Shown: in pieces, positions 9,694 through 18,645 of the stretch
Layout: each line of letters opens with the position of its first letter
Position numbering within the stretch: position 1 is the stretch's first letter
Origin: Thiobacillus denitrificans
GTDB lineage: Bacteria; Pseudomonadota; Gammaproteobacteria; Burkholderiales; Thiobacillaceae
Assembly (NCBI GenBank): GCA_020725005.1
Contig: DYFW01000013.1
Span: forward strand, 1-35,209
DNA length: 35,209 bases
Direction: 5' to 3'
The notes under the pieces: generated by a model
Databases searched by the model: none
What the model was told of the DNA's origin: nothing
The model's input: the letters and a program-made list of their open reading frames with translations, nothing else
Position numbers and translations under genes: made by a program

Positions 9694-10236
9694 GTGGCGC
9701 GACTGATCCTGTTCAACAAACCCTACGGCGTGCTCTCCCAGTTCACCCCGGAGGGACGCTGGCAGGGCCTGCGCGACCACCTGGCCATCCCCGGCGTCTA
9801 CGCGGCCGGACGGCTGGACGCGGACAGCGAGGGGCTGCTGATTTTAACCGATGACGGCGCGCTCCAGGCCCGCATCGCCGACCCGCGCCACAAGCTGCCC
9901 AAGACCTACTGGGCGCAGGTCGAAGGCGCGCCGACCGACGCCGACCTCGAACCGCTGCGCCGCGGCGTCGATCTCGGCGATTTCGTCACGCGCCCGGCGC
10001 GGGTCCGGCTGATCGACGAACCCGCCCCGCTCTGGCCGCGCACCCCGCCGATCCGCTTCCGCGCCCGCATACCCACGGCGTGGATCGAACTCGAGATTCA
10101 GGAAGGCAAGAACCGCCAGGTGCGGCGCATGACGGCCAAGGTCGGCCTGCCGACGTTGCGGCTCGTCCGCGCCGCCGTGGGCGAATGGAAACTGGGCACG
10201 CTCATGCCCGGAGAATGGAAGGAACTGCATGTCTGA
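9694..10236 (+). CDS. rluE: 23S rRNA pseudouridine synthase, RluE type
   Basis: 180 residues of the RsuA/RluB/E/F family, which isomerises uridine in rRNA; RluE modifies U2457 of 23S rRNA. It has the catalytic [11 protein letters not shown] motif with Asp42, followed by [10 protein letters not shown] and the C-terminal [20 protein letters not shown] block. There is no N-terminal S4 domain, as in RluE. The start is a GTG at 9694, which gives the expected [14 protein letters not shown] opening; no in-frame ATG is nearby. TAAAAT at 9661-9666 could be the -10 of its promoter. Its end overlaps nudJ by 8 bases. Confidence 0.92.
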   Translation: MARLILFNKPYGVLSQFTPEGRWQGLRDHLAIPGVYAAGRLDADSEGLLILTDDGALQARIADPRHKLPKTYWAQVEGAPTDADLEPLRRGVDLGDFVTRPARVRLIDEPAPLWPRTPPIRFRARIPTAWIELEIQEGKNRQVRRMTAKVGLPTLRLVRAAVGEWKLGTLMPGEWKELHV

Positions 10237-10684
10237 CCCGCAAACCTGGCTGCCCCACGTCGTCGCCGCCGCCATCGTCGAGCGCGACGGCCGTTTCCTG
10301 CTGGTCGAGGAACACACGGCGGAAGGCCTGCGCCTCAACCAGCCTGCCGGCCACTGGGAACGCGGCGAAACGCTGATCGAAGCGGTGCGGCGCGAGGCGC
10401 TGGAGGAGACCGCGCACCACGTCGAGCCCACCGCGCTGCTGGGGTGCTACACCACGCATTATCCGCGCCGCGACATCACCTACCTGCGCTTTGCGTATGT
10501 CTGCCGCGTCAGCGGCGTCGACGCGGACCGCGCGCTGGACGCCGGCATCGTGCGCGCGCTGTGGCTGACGGCCGACGAAATCGCCGCCCACCCCACCCCG
10601 CACCGCAGCCCGCTGGTGATGCGCTGCATCGAGGACTATCGCGCCGGGCGGCGTTTCCCGCTCGACTTCGTTGCACACCAATGA
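10229..10684 (+). CDS. nudJ: Nudix hydrolase, NudJ-like phosphatase
   Basis: 151 residues. The Nudix box lies at residues 41-64 and has GHWERGE and REALEET; the usual glycine of EExGU is alanine here, a change I recall in other proteobacterial NudJ relatives. NudJ of E. coli hydrolyses thiamine-precursor pyrophosphate and nucleoside di/triphosphates. The N-terminal WLPHVVAAAIVERDGRFLLV and the C-terminal RSPLVMRCIEDYRAGRRFPL blocks also match NudJ. The start overlaps the end of rluE by 8 bases, so translation is probably coupled. The exact substrate is inferred by family only. Confidence 0.87.
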   Translation: MSDPQTWLPHVVAAAIVERDGRFLLVEEHTAEGLRLNQPAGHWERGETLIEAVRREALEETAHHVEPTALLGCYTTHYPRRDITYLRFAYVCRVSGVDADRALDAGIVRALWLTADEIAAHPTPHRSPLVMRCIEDYRAGRRFPLDFVAHQ

Positions 10685-10697
10685 ATTCAATTTCTGC

Positions 10698-10770
10698 CAT
10701 TGCGAGGAACGAAGTGACGGAGCAATCCAGCCGCGCGCAGCCCGGATTGCTTCGGCTGCGCCTCGCAATG
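10698..10770. repeat. Dispersed palindromic repeat directly upstream of mnmA
   Basis: Outer arms CATTGCGAGG (10698-10707) and CCTCGCAATG (10761-10770) are a perfect 10-bp inverted repeat. Inner arms AGCAATCC (10721-10728) and GGATTGCT (10744-10751) form a second one. The sequence strongly resembles a 'CATTGCGAGGAACGAAG' type repeat that I recall as dispersed in many unrelated bacterial genomes. It fills the nudJ-mnmA gap and ends 4 bases before the mnmA ribosome binding site. Confidence 0.82.
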
Positions 10771-10783
10771 ACATGGAGTGCCC

Positions 10784-11857
10784 ATGACTAAAGTCGTCGT
10801 CGGCATGTCGGGCGGGGTCGACTCCGCCGTCGCCGCCTATCTCCTGAAACAGCAGGGCTTCGAGGTGCTCGGCATCTTCATGAAGAACTGGGACGACGAC
10901 GACAATACCGAGCAGTGCACCGCGCGGCAGGACTTCCTCGACGTGCTTCTGGTTGCCGACGTGCTCGGCATCGAGATCGAGGCCGTGAACTTCGCGAAGG
11001 AATACAAGGAACGCGTGTTCAGTTATTTTCTCGCCGAATACCAGGCGGGACGCACGCCCAATCCGGACGTGCTGTGCAACGCCGAGATCAAGTTCAAGGC
11101 CTTCCTCGACGACGCCATGGCGCGCGGCGCGGAATACATCGCCACCGGGCACTATGCCGGCAAGGGGCACGACCCCGCCGGCCGCGCGACGCTCCTGCGC
11201 GGGCTGGACGCCAACAAGGACCAGAGCTATTTCCTCTATCGCCTGAGCCAGGCGCAGCTCGCGCCCGCCCTGTTCCCGCTCGCCCGACTGCCCAAACCCG
11301 AGGTGCGGAAAATCGCCGCCGCCATCGGCCTGCCCAACGCCGCCAAGAAGGACTCGACCGGCATCTGCTTCATCGGCGAGCGCAATTTCCGCGAATTCCT
11401 CGAACGCTACCTGCCGCGCGACCCCGGCGACATGGCAACGCCCGACGGCCGCGTCGTCGGCCGCCACCAGGGGCTCATGTATTACACCCTCGGCCAGCGC
11501 CAGGGCCTCGGCATCGGCGGACAGAAGGGCGCGAGCGAGGAACCCTGGTTCGTCGCCGCCAAGGACACGGCCACGAACACGCTCGTCGTCGTGCAGGGGC
11601 ACGAGCATCCGCTGCTCAAGCGCAGCACGCTGACGGCGGGACAGCTCAGCTGGATCGCCGGCGTCGCGCCCGATCCGGGCCGGCCCTACACGGCGAAGAC
11701 ACGTTACCGCCAGGTCGACGCGCCCTGCCACATCACGAAGCTCGACGCCGACACGCTGGAACTGGCGTTCGACGCGCCGCAATGGGCGGTCACGCCGGGC
11801 CAGTCGGTGGTGCTGTACGACGGCGAGCTTTGCCTGGGCGGCGGCGTCATCACCTGA
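10784..11857 (+). CDS. mnmA: tRNA-specific 2-thiouridylase
   Basis: 357 residues; makes the 2-thio group of the wobble uridine in tRNA-Lys, -Glu and -Gln. PP-loop SGGVDS at residues 9-14; catalytic Cys98 in [13 protein letters not shown] and Cys195 in [12 protein letters not shown] form the persulfide/disulfide pair; the C-terminal beta-barrel domain is complete. I chose ATG 10784, with GGAG at 10775-10778 upstream, over an in-frame GTG two codons earlier. The whole region between nudJ and this ribosome site is a dispersed repeat, so the promoter is either in nudJ or in the repeat. Confidence 0.96.
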   Translation: MTKVVVGMSGGVDSAVAAYLLKQQGFEVLGIFMKNWDDDDNTEQCTARQDFLDVLLVADVLGIEIEAVNFAKEYKERVFSYFLAEYQAGRTPNPDVLCNAEIKFKAFLDDAMARGAEYIATGHYAGKGHDPAGRATLLRGLDANKDQSYFLYRLSQAQLAPALFPLARLPKPEVRKIAAAIGLPNAAKKDSTGICFIGERNFREFLERYLPRDPGDMATPDGRVVGRHQGLMYYTLGQRQGLGIGGQKGASEEPWFVAAKDTATNTLVVVQGHEHPLLKRSTLTAGQLSWIAGVAPDPGRPYTAKTRYRQVDAPCHITKLDADTLELAFDAPQWAVTPGQSVVLYDGELCLGGGVIT

Positions 11858-11896
11858 ACCCGCTACAATTCCCGCTTTCCTGCACCACACCCCATC

Positions 11897-13597
<1,701 letters not shown>

Positions 13598-13629
13598 CGA
13601 GGCTTACTTTCCCGCAGGCCCACGCTCGA

Positions 13630-13721
13630 TTATTGATCCGAAACTTTCGAACTTGAATAACAGCCAGCACCAACAACACACAGGATACGCTGGAAAGCCG
13701 CGCCGGGTTTCGGATCGATAA
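13630..13721 (-). repeat. 92-bp MITE-like repeat, copy A
   Basis: Bounded by near-perfect 15-bp terminal inverted repeats (TTATTGATCCGAAAC, one mismatch). Its reverse complement matches copy B at 18533-18624 at 83 of 92 positions with no gaps; both ends are almost identical and most changes are central. It contains no ORF of its own. It is part of a 151-bp composite with the palindrome at 13741-13780, in the gap between the convergent glnS and msrA. Confidence 0.88.
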
Positions 13722-13740
13722 CACTCAAGCCTCGGCGCGT

Positions 13741-13780
13741 TATGGATGGGAAATTCAAGTTCTTGAATTTCCCATCCATA
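13741..13780. repeat. 40-bp perfect palindrome, copy A, overlapping the msrA 3' end
   Basis: Arms of 19 bp (13741-13759 and 13762-13780) separated by two bases. The same palindrome recurs at 18474-18513, the only difference being one base pair changed on both arms (G-C here, C-G there). The msrA stop codon (13757-13755) and its last codons lie inside it. Confidence 0.9.
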
Positions 13781-14303
13781 GCTTCGCGAACTTCGCCTCT
13801 GCCTTCGCCACCTTCGGCGCGACCACGAGCTGGCAGTACGGCTGCTGCGGGTTCTGCTCGTAGTAGCGCTGGTGGTAGTCCTCGGCGGGATGGAAGGTCG
13901 TCGCCTCGGTGACTTCCGTCACGATGGGCGCGGCGAACTGCCCTGATGCATTCAGCGCCGCGATCACCGCTTCCGCCTCGGCCTTCTGCTCCGGCGTGTG
14001 CCAGAAGATGGCCGAGCGGTACTGGGTGCCGATGTCGTTGCCCTGGCGGTTCAATTGCGTGGGGTCGTGGATCGTGAAGAAAACGTCGAGCAGGTCGCGG
14101 AAGGCAATCACGTCGGGGTCGAACGTGACCTGCACGACTTCGGCGTGGCCGGTGTCGCCGTTGCAGATGTCGCGGTAGGTGGGGTTGGGCGTGTGGCCGC
14201 CCATGTAGCCTGACACCGCCGACTCGACGCCGGCGAGACGGTTGAAGACGGTCTCGAGGCACCAGAAGCAGCCGCCGGCGAGGGTTGCGGTTTGGGTGGG
14301 CAT
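13755..14303 (-). CDS. msrA: Peptide methionine sulfoxide reductase A
   Basis: 182 residues; reduces methionine-S-sulfoxide in proteins and free form, with thioredoxin as donor. The signature GGCFWC is at residues 10-15 with catalytic Cys12. The EVVQVTFDPDVI, FFTIHDPTQLNRQGNDIGTQYRS and FHPAEDYHQRYY blocks are complete, and a later Cys in QQPYCQLVV may be the recycling residue. ATG 14303 follows CAGGAG at a good distance; the frame is open further upstream but unlike MsrA. The last residues (about WMGNSRT) and the stop are encoded by a repeated palindrome rather than by typical msrA sequence, so the C-terminus appears to have been replaced by repeat DNA. Core enzyme function should be intact. 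Confidence 0.95.
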   Translation of the reverse strand: MPTQTATLAGGCFWCLETVFNRLAGVESAVSGYMGGHTPNPTYRDICNGDTGHAEVVQVTFDPDVIAFRDLLDVFFTIHDPTQLNRQGNDIGTQYRSAIFWHTPEQKAEAEAVIAALNASGQFAAPIVTEVTEATTFHPAEDYHQRYYEQNPQQPYCQLVVAPKVAKAEAKFAKLWMGNSRT

Positions 14304-14359
14304 GGTGGGCTCCTGAACGCTACGGGCTGATGGCTTCGACTTCGCCCCGCCACGGCGCT

Positions 14360-14968
14360 TCAGGCGACGGGCACGGTGTCCTTGAACGAGGGGCGGGTCA
14401 TGAGCTTGTCGTAGAGCTTCGCCAGGTTCGGGTGCGCGGTGCGCCAGTCGATCTCGGGGAAACGCAGATCCAGATAGCCGAGGGCGCAACCGCAGGCGAT
14501 GTCGGCAAGGTTCATGCCGTTGCCAAGAAAGTGGGTGTTCTCGCCGAGCGCTTCGGCGAGCGCTTCCAGGCCGCGGAACAGGGTCTTTTCCTGCAGCACG
14601 AGCCAGTCGGCGCTCTGTTTGTCGGCCGGGCGCTTCCGTTCGAGGTAGAGCGCGACCGCGGCGTCGGTGACGCCGTCGGACAGGGCCTCGATGCCGCGCA
14701 CGGCCATGCGGCTCTTGTGCTCGGCGGGAATCAGGTTGGACACGGGGCTGGCGTGGTCGAGGTATTCGACGATGACGCGCGAATCGAAGACGGAGACGCC
14801 GCCTTCGAGCACCAGCACCGGCACCTTGCCGAGGGGATTGTAGGTCGCCACCGGGCTGTCCGGCGCCCAGGGGTCTTCGACCTGAAGCTGGAAGGGGATT
14901 TTCTTTTCCGCGAGCACGACACGGACCTTGCGGCCGTAGGGGCTGGTGAGCGAAGTGACGAGTTTCAT
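14360..14968 (-). CDS. Glutathione S-transferase family protein
   Basis: 202 residues with the thioredoxin-fold N-domain (MKLVTSLTSPYGRKVRVVL; Ser9 or Ser6 as likely thiol-activating residue), the cis-proline segment GKVPVL, the glutathione gamma-glutamyl site FDSRVIVEYL, and an all-alpha C-domain with the N-capping motif NLADIACGCALGYLDLR. It most resembles the YibF-like bacterial GSTs, for which the physiological substrate is not known. It is 56 bases upstream of msrA on the same strand. The specific reaction cannot be assigned. Confidence 0.88.
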   Translation of the reverse strand: MKLVTSLTSPYGRKVRVVLAEKKIPFQLQVEDPWAPDSPVATYNPLGKVPVLVLEGGVSVFDSRVIVEYLDHASPVSNLIPAEHKSRMAVRGIEALSDGVTDAAVALYLERKRPADKQSADWLVLQEKTLFRGLEALAEALGENTHFLGNGMNLADIACGCALGYLDLRFPEIDWRTAHPNLAKLYDKLMTRPSFKDTVPVA

Positions 14969-14989
14969 GAAATGTCCTGGAAAACGGGT

Positions 14990-15652
14990 TCACCCGGTTG
15001 CGGCGTCATTATCGCTCGCCCGCAAGGCGTCTCCAACCCGTTTGCGCAGGCTGGGCAGGACTTCGGTTTCGAACCAGGGGTTGCGCTTCAGCCAAGCGCG
15101 GTTGCGCGGGCTGGGATGCGGCAGCGGCAGGAAGTCGGGGGCAAAGTCGCGCCAGGCGGCGACGGTATCGGTGAGCGTGCGGCCGCGGCGTTTTCCCAGG
15201 TAATACGCCTGGGCGTAGGCGCCGATCAGCAGGGTGAGCTGGATGTCGGGCATCGCCGCGCGCAGCACGGGGTGCCACAGCGGCGCGCACTCGGGACGCG
15301 GCGGCAGGTCGCTGCCGTGGACGGTGCCGGGATAGCAGAATCCGGTCGGCACGATGGCGATGCGCGATTCGTCGTAGAACTGGTCGCGCGTCATGCCGAG
15401 CCAGAGACGCAGTTGATCGCCCGACGGATCGTTCCAGGGTATGCCGGTCTCAAACACGCGGCGGCCGGGCGCCTGGCCGACGATCAGGAGGCGCGCCGTG
15501 GGGGACGCGCGCAGGATGGGTTTCGGCGGGTTGGGCAGGTAGGGCGCGCAGACGGTGCAGGCGCGCACCCGCGCGAGCAGGTCGGCGAAGGACTCGCCGG
15601 GGCGCGGCTCAGCGGGCGTGCGCGACGATGTAGCGCTTGACCGCTTCGACAT
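14990..15652 (-). CDS. Uracil-DNA glycosylase superfamily protein
   Basis: 220 residues as called. The core has the glycosylase fold signatures: LLIVGQAPGRRVFETGIPWND (a GQAPG-type variant of the GExPG water-activating motif), DQLRLWLGM, and the C-terminal LPHPSPRNRAWLKRNPWF, which supplies the histidine of motif B. Cysteines at CTVC, GFCYPG and PECAP could bind an Fe-S cluster as in family 4 enzymes, but the spacing is not diagnostic. The ATG at 15652 makes it overlap thrC by 44 bases; a later start near the CTVC motif cannot be excluded. Base-excision activity on uracil is inferred from the superfamily. Confidence 0.78.
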   Translation of the reverse strand: MSKRSSATSSRTPAEPRPGESFADLLARVRACTVCAPYLPNPPKPILRASPTARLLIVGQAPGRRVFETGIPWNDPSGDQLRLWLGMTRDQFYDESRIAIVPTGFCYPGTVHGSDLPPRPECAPLWHPVLRAAMPDIQLTLLIGAYAQAYYLGKRRGRTLTDTVAAWRDFAPDFLPLPHPSPRNRAWLKRNPWFETEVLPSLRKRVGDALRASDNDAATG

Positions 15653-17051
15653 CGGCGTCCATCACGTGCTTTTTCTGCGGCAGGGTTTCGAGCTTGGCGA
15701 GTTCGGCCGGACGCACCGGCTCGATGCCGAGCGCCTCGCGGATCGCGTCCTCGAACTTGGCGGGCTGCGCGGTTTCCATGCAGACGAGCGGCACGCCGGG
15801 CTCGCGGTGTTCCAGTCCGACCTTGATGCCGTCGGCGGTGTGCGGGTCGATCATGGTGCCGTAGACCTCGTACACGGTGCGGATGGTATCGATGCGGTTG
15901 GCGTGGTTGCTCGAGCCCGAGACCATGCCGAACTCGGCGACCCGGTCGAACAGGCTGCCGCCCCTGGGGTCGGCATGGGCCTTGAGGTCGAAGCTGCCGC
16001 CCTGCTCCACCGCGCCCCACAGGCTGCGGATTTTTGCCGCGTCGCGCCCGGCGAGGTCGAACACGAAGCGCTCGAAGTTGGACGCCTTGGAAATGTCCAT
16101 CGACGGACTGGACGTGTGCTTCGTTTCCGGGCGCGGGCGGTAGACGCCGGTGCGGAAGAACTCGTCGAGCACGTCGTTCTCGTTGGTGGCGACGATCAGT
16201 TTCTTGATCGGCAGGCCCATCTGGCGCGCAATGTGGCCGGCGCAGACGTTGCCGAAGTTGCCCGACGGCACCGAGAACGAGACCTGCTGGTCGTTGCTGT
16301 GCGTCGCCGCGAAATATGCCTTGAAGTAGTAGACGCTCTGCGCCGCGACGCGCGCCCAGTTGATCGAGTTGACCGCGCCGATGTGGTATTGCGTTTTGAA
16401 ATCGAGGTCGTTGGAGACGGCCTTGACGATGTCCTGGCACTGGTCGAACACGCCGCGGATCACCAGGTTGTGGATGTTGGGGTCCTGCAAGGCGTACATC
16501 TGCGCCTGCTGGAAGCGCGTCATGCCGTGCTCGGGCGACAACATGAAGACGCGAATGCCGCGCTTGCCACGCATGGCGTATTCGGCTGCCGAGCCGGTGT
16601 CGCCCGAGGTCGCGCCGAGGATGTTGAGTTCGCCCCGGGTCTTGTCGAGCACGTACTCGAACAGGTTGCCGAGCAGTTGCATCGCCATGTCCTTGAACGC
16701 GAGCGTCGGTCCGTTCGACAGCGCGAGCACGTGCAGGCCCGGCTCGAGCGTTTTCAGCGGCGTGATGTCCTCGGCGTTTTCCTGGTCGGTGACGTAGCGG
16801 TAGACCTCGGCGGTGTAGGTCTTGTCGATGAGCCGGCGCAGGTCGTCGGCGGGAATGTCGTCGATCAGGCGCGACAGCACCGCGAAGGCGAGCTCGCGGT
16901 AGTTCATGCCTCGCATGGCCGCGAGTTCGGCGGCGGAGAAGCGCGGATAGGCTTCCGGCACGTAGAGGCCGCCGTCGCTGGCGAGTCCGCCGAGCAGTAT
17001 TTCCGAGAAGCGGAGTTGCGGGGCCTGCCCGCGGGTGCTGAGGTATTTCAT
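15609..17051 (-). CDS. thrC: Threonine synthase
   Basis: 480 residues; the last step of threonine synthesis, O-phosphohomoserine to threonine, PLP-dependent. The PLP lysine is Lys120 in SNGPTLAFKDMAMQLLGN; the phosphate-binding loop is seen in SVPSGNFGNVCAGH, and the family-specific ATSGDTGSAA is present. It belongs to the long (fold-type II, yeast/E. coli-like) threonine synthases with the N-terminal STRG segment. Its ATG overlaps the hom stop (ATGA), a sign of translational coupling within a hom-thrC operon. The start at 17051 is supported by the typical MKYLSTRG opening. Confidence 0.97.
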   Translation of the reverse strand: MKYLSTRGQAPQLRFSEILLGGLASDGGLYVPEAYPRFSAAELAAMRGMNYRELAFAVLSRLIDDIPADDLRRLIDKTYTAEVYRYVTDQENAEDITPLKTLEPGLHVLALSNGPTLAFKDMAMQLLGNLFEYVLDKTRGELNILGATSGDTGSAAEYAMRGKRGIRVFMLSPEHGMTRFQQAQMYALQDPNIHNLVIRGVFDQCQDIVKAVSNDLDFKTQYHIGAVNSINWARVAAQSVYYFKAYFAATHSNDQQVSFSVPSGNFGNVCAGHIARQMGLPIKKLIVATNENDVLDEFFRTGVYRPRPETKHTSSPSMDISKASNFERFVFDLAGRDAAKIRSLWGAVEQGGSFDLKAHADPRGGSLFDRVAEFGMVSGSSNHANRIDTIRTVYEVYGTMIDPHTADGIKVGLEHREPGVPLVCMETAQPAKFEDAIREALGIEPVRPAELAKLETLPQKKHVMDADVEAVKRYIVAHAR

Positions 17052-18361
17052 TTGGCAGCCAGTTCCTCGAGACGGATGCGCATCACCTGCCCCACGACGG
17101 TGTCGAGCGCCTCGATCTTGCTGATCGCGGCGTTGACGTTCTTTTCCACCGTGACGTGCGTCAACAGGATGATGTCGACCTGCTCCTCGCCCTCGGCCGG
17201 TTCCTTCTGCACCATGGCGTCGATCGAGATGTCGCCATCGGCGAGGATGCGCGTGATGTCGGCGAGCACGCCGGGGCGGTCGAAGGCGGAGAGACGCAGG
17301 TAGTAGGCGGTGCGCACCTCGTCCATCGGCAGAATCGGGGTCGCGGCGAGCCGGTCGGGCTGGAAGGCCAGGTGCGGCACGCGGTGGTGCGGGTCGGCGG
17401 TGTGCAGCCGCGTGACATCGACCAGGTCGGCGACCACCGCCGACGCAGTCGGCTCGGCGCCGGCGCCGGCGCCGTAATACAGCGTCGGGCCGACGGCGTC
17501 GCCCTTCACCAGCACCGCGTTCATCGCGCCGTCGACGTTGGCGATGAGCCGCCGCGCCGGGATCAGCGTCGGGTGCACGCGCAGTTCGATGCCGGCTTCG
17601 GCGCGTCGCGCGATGCCCAGCAATTTGATTCGATAACCCAGTTCCTCGGCGTACCTCACGTCCTCGCGCGTCAGCTTCGAGATGCCCTCGGTATAGGCGC
17701 GGTTGAACTGCATCGGAATGCCGAAGGCGATCGCCGACAGGATGGTGAGCTTGTGCGCGGCGTCGATGCCCTCGATGTCGAAGGTCGGGTCGGCCTCGGC
17801 GTAGCCGAGTCGCTGCGCTTCCTTCAGCACGTCGTCGAAGGCTGCCCCCTTGTCGCGCATCTCGGTGAGGATGAAGTTGCTGGTGCCGTTGATGATGCCG
17901 GCCAGCCACTCGATGCGGTTGGCGGTGAGGCCCTCGCGCAGCGCCTTGATGATGGGAATGCCGCCCGCCACCGCCGCCTCGAACGCGACCATCACGCCTT
18001 TCGCCTGTGCCGCGGCGAAGATTTCGTTGCCGTGCTTGGCGACCAGGTGCTTGTTGGCGGTGACCACGTGCTTGCCGTTGGCGATCGCCTGCATCACCAG
18101 TTCGCGCGCGGGTTCCAGGCCGCCCATCAGTTCGACGACGATGTCGATCGCGGGATCGTCGACGACGTCGAAGGGGTTGGTCGTGAGCGGCAGGTCGCCG
18201 GCGGTCCTCTTCGCCTTGTCGAGGTTGCGCACCGCGGCGCGCACGACGCGGATCTCGCGCCCGGCGCGGCGGGTGATTTCTTCGGCGTTGCGGGTGAGCA
18301 CGGTGAGCGTGCCGCCGCCGACGGTTCCGAGGCCCAGCAGACCGACGTGGATGGGTTTCAT
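17048..18361 (-). CDS. hom: Homoserine dehydrogenase with C-terminal ACT domain
   Basis: 437 residues; reduces aspartate semialdehyde to homoserine for threonine and methionine. NAD(P)-binding motif GLGTVGGG at residues 10-17; the catalytic region ANKHLVAKHG and the substrate segment EAAVAGGIPIIKAL with the GIINGTSNFIL block follow. The C-terminal ACT domain (about 350-430; AFDRPGVLADITRILAD) suggests allosteric feedback by threonine. It is monofunctional, without an aspartokinase domain. The stop overlaps the thrC start. Upstream lies a cluster of repeats, the nearest of which is a hairpin followed by T-tracts about 16-30 bases before the ATG. Secure. Confidence 0.97.
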   Translation of the reverse strand: MKPIHVGLLGLGTVGGGTLTVLTRNAEEITRRAGREIRVVRAAVRNLDKAKRTAGDLPLTTNPFDVVDDPAIDIVVELMGGLEPARELVMQAIANGKHVVTANKHLVAKHGNEIFAAAQAKGVMVAFEAAVAGGIPIIKALREGLTANRIEWLAGIINGTSNFILTEMRDKGAAFDDVLKEAQRLGYAEADPTFDIEGIDAAHKLTILSAIAFGIPMQFNRAYTEGISKLTREDVRYAEELGYRIKLLGIARRAEAGIELRVHPTLIPARRLIANVDGAMNAVLVKGDAVGPTLYYGAGAGAEPTASAVVADLVDVTRLHTADPHHRVPHLAFQPDRLAATPILPMDEVRTAYYLRLSAFDRPGVLADITRILADGDISIDAMVQKEPAEGEEQVDIILLTHVTVEKNVNAAISKIEALDTVVGQVMRIRLEELAAK

Positions 18362-18395
18362 TTATTGGTCTCGTTCAAAAAATCAAAAAATCTTC

Positions 18396-18473
18396 ACCAC
18401 AGAGGCACCGAGGCGGGGAGAAACGCCATCCATCCAAACCTTGCATTTCACCGTGTCTCCATGCCTCTGTGGT
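18396..18473. repeat. Dispersed inverted repeat upstream of hom
   Basis: Perfect 12-bp arms ACCACAGAGGCA (18396-18407) and TGCCTCTGTGGT (18462-18473). Inside are further near-complementary segments (GGAGAAAC and GTGTCTCC). I recall a 'CACCACAGAGGCAC' repeat as widespread between genes in many bacteria. Reading towards hom, the stem is followed by GAAGA and two T6 tracts (18390-18385, 18382-18377). Confidence 0.75.
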
Positions 18474-18513
18474 TATCGATGGGAAATTCAAGAACTTGAA
18501 TTTCCCATCGATA
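18474..18513. repeat. 40-bp perfect palindrome, copy B
   Basis: Arms of 19 bp separated by two bases, extendable by one more pair to 18473-18514. It is identical to copy A apart from one compensated base pair. It begins exactly where the preceding inverted repeat ends and stands 19 bases from the 92-bp repeat, the same spacing as at copy A. Confidence 0.9.
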
Positions 18514-18532
18514 ACGGGCCGGGGTTCGATTG

Positions 18533-18624
18533 TTATTGATCCGAAACCCGGCGCGGCTTTCCAGCATATCCAGCATGTTGCTGGTGTTGGCTGCTTTTCA
18601 AGTTCGAAAGTTTCGGATCAATAA
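18533..18624 (+). repeat. 92-bp MITE-like repeat, copy B
   Basis: Perfect 15-bp terminal inverted repeats TTATTGATCCGAAAC / GTTTCGGATCAATAA. It matches copy A in inverted orientation at 83 of 92 positions. A small internal hairpin CCAGCA-TGT-TGCTGG is intact here but not in copy A. No ORF or transposase is encoded. It lies 22 bases downstream of the alaA stop. Confidence 0.88.
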
Positions 18625-18645
18625 AGCGCCTCCGGAAACAAAAAT

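Noticed and set aside
14304-14993. Upstream extension of the msrA frame across the GST gene
   Set aside because: The GST gene is clear in another frame, and MsrA similarity and a good ribosome site begin at 14303.
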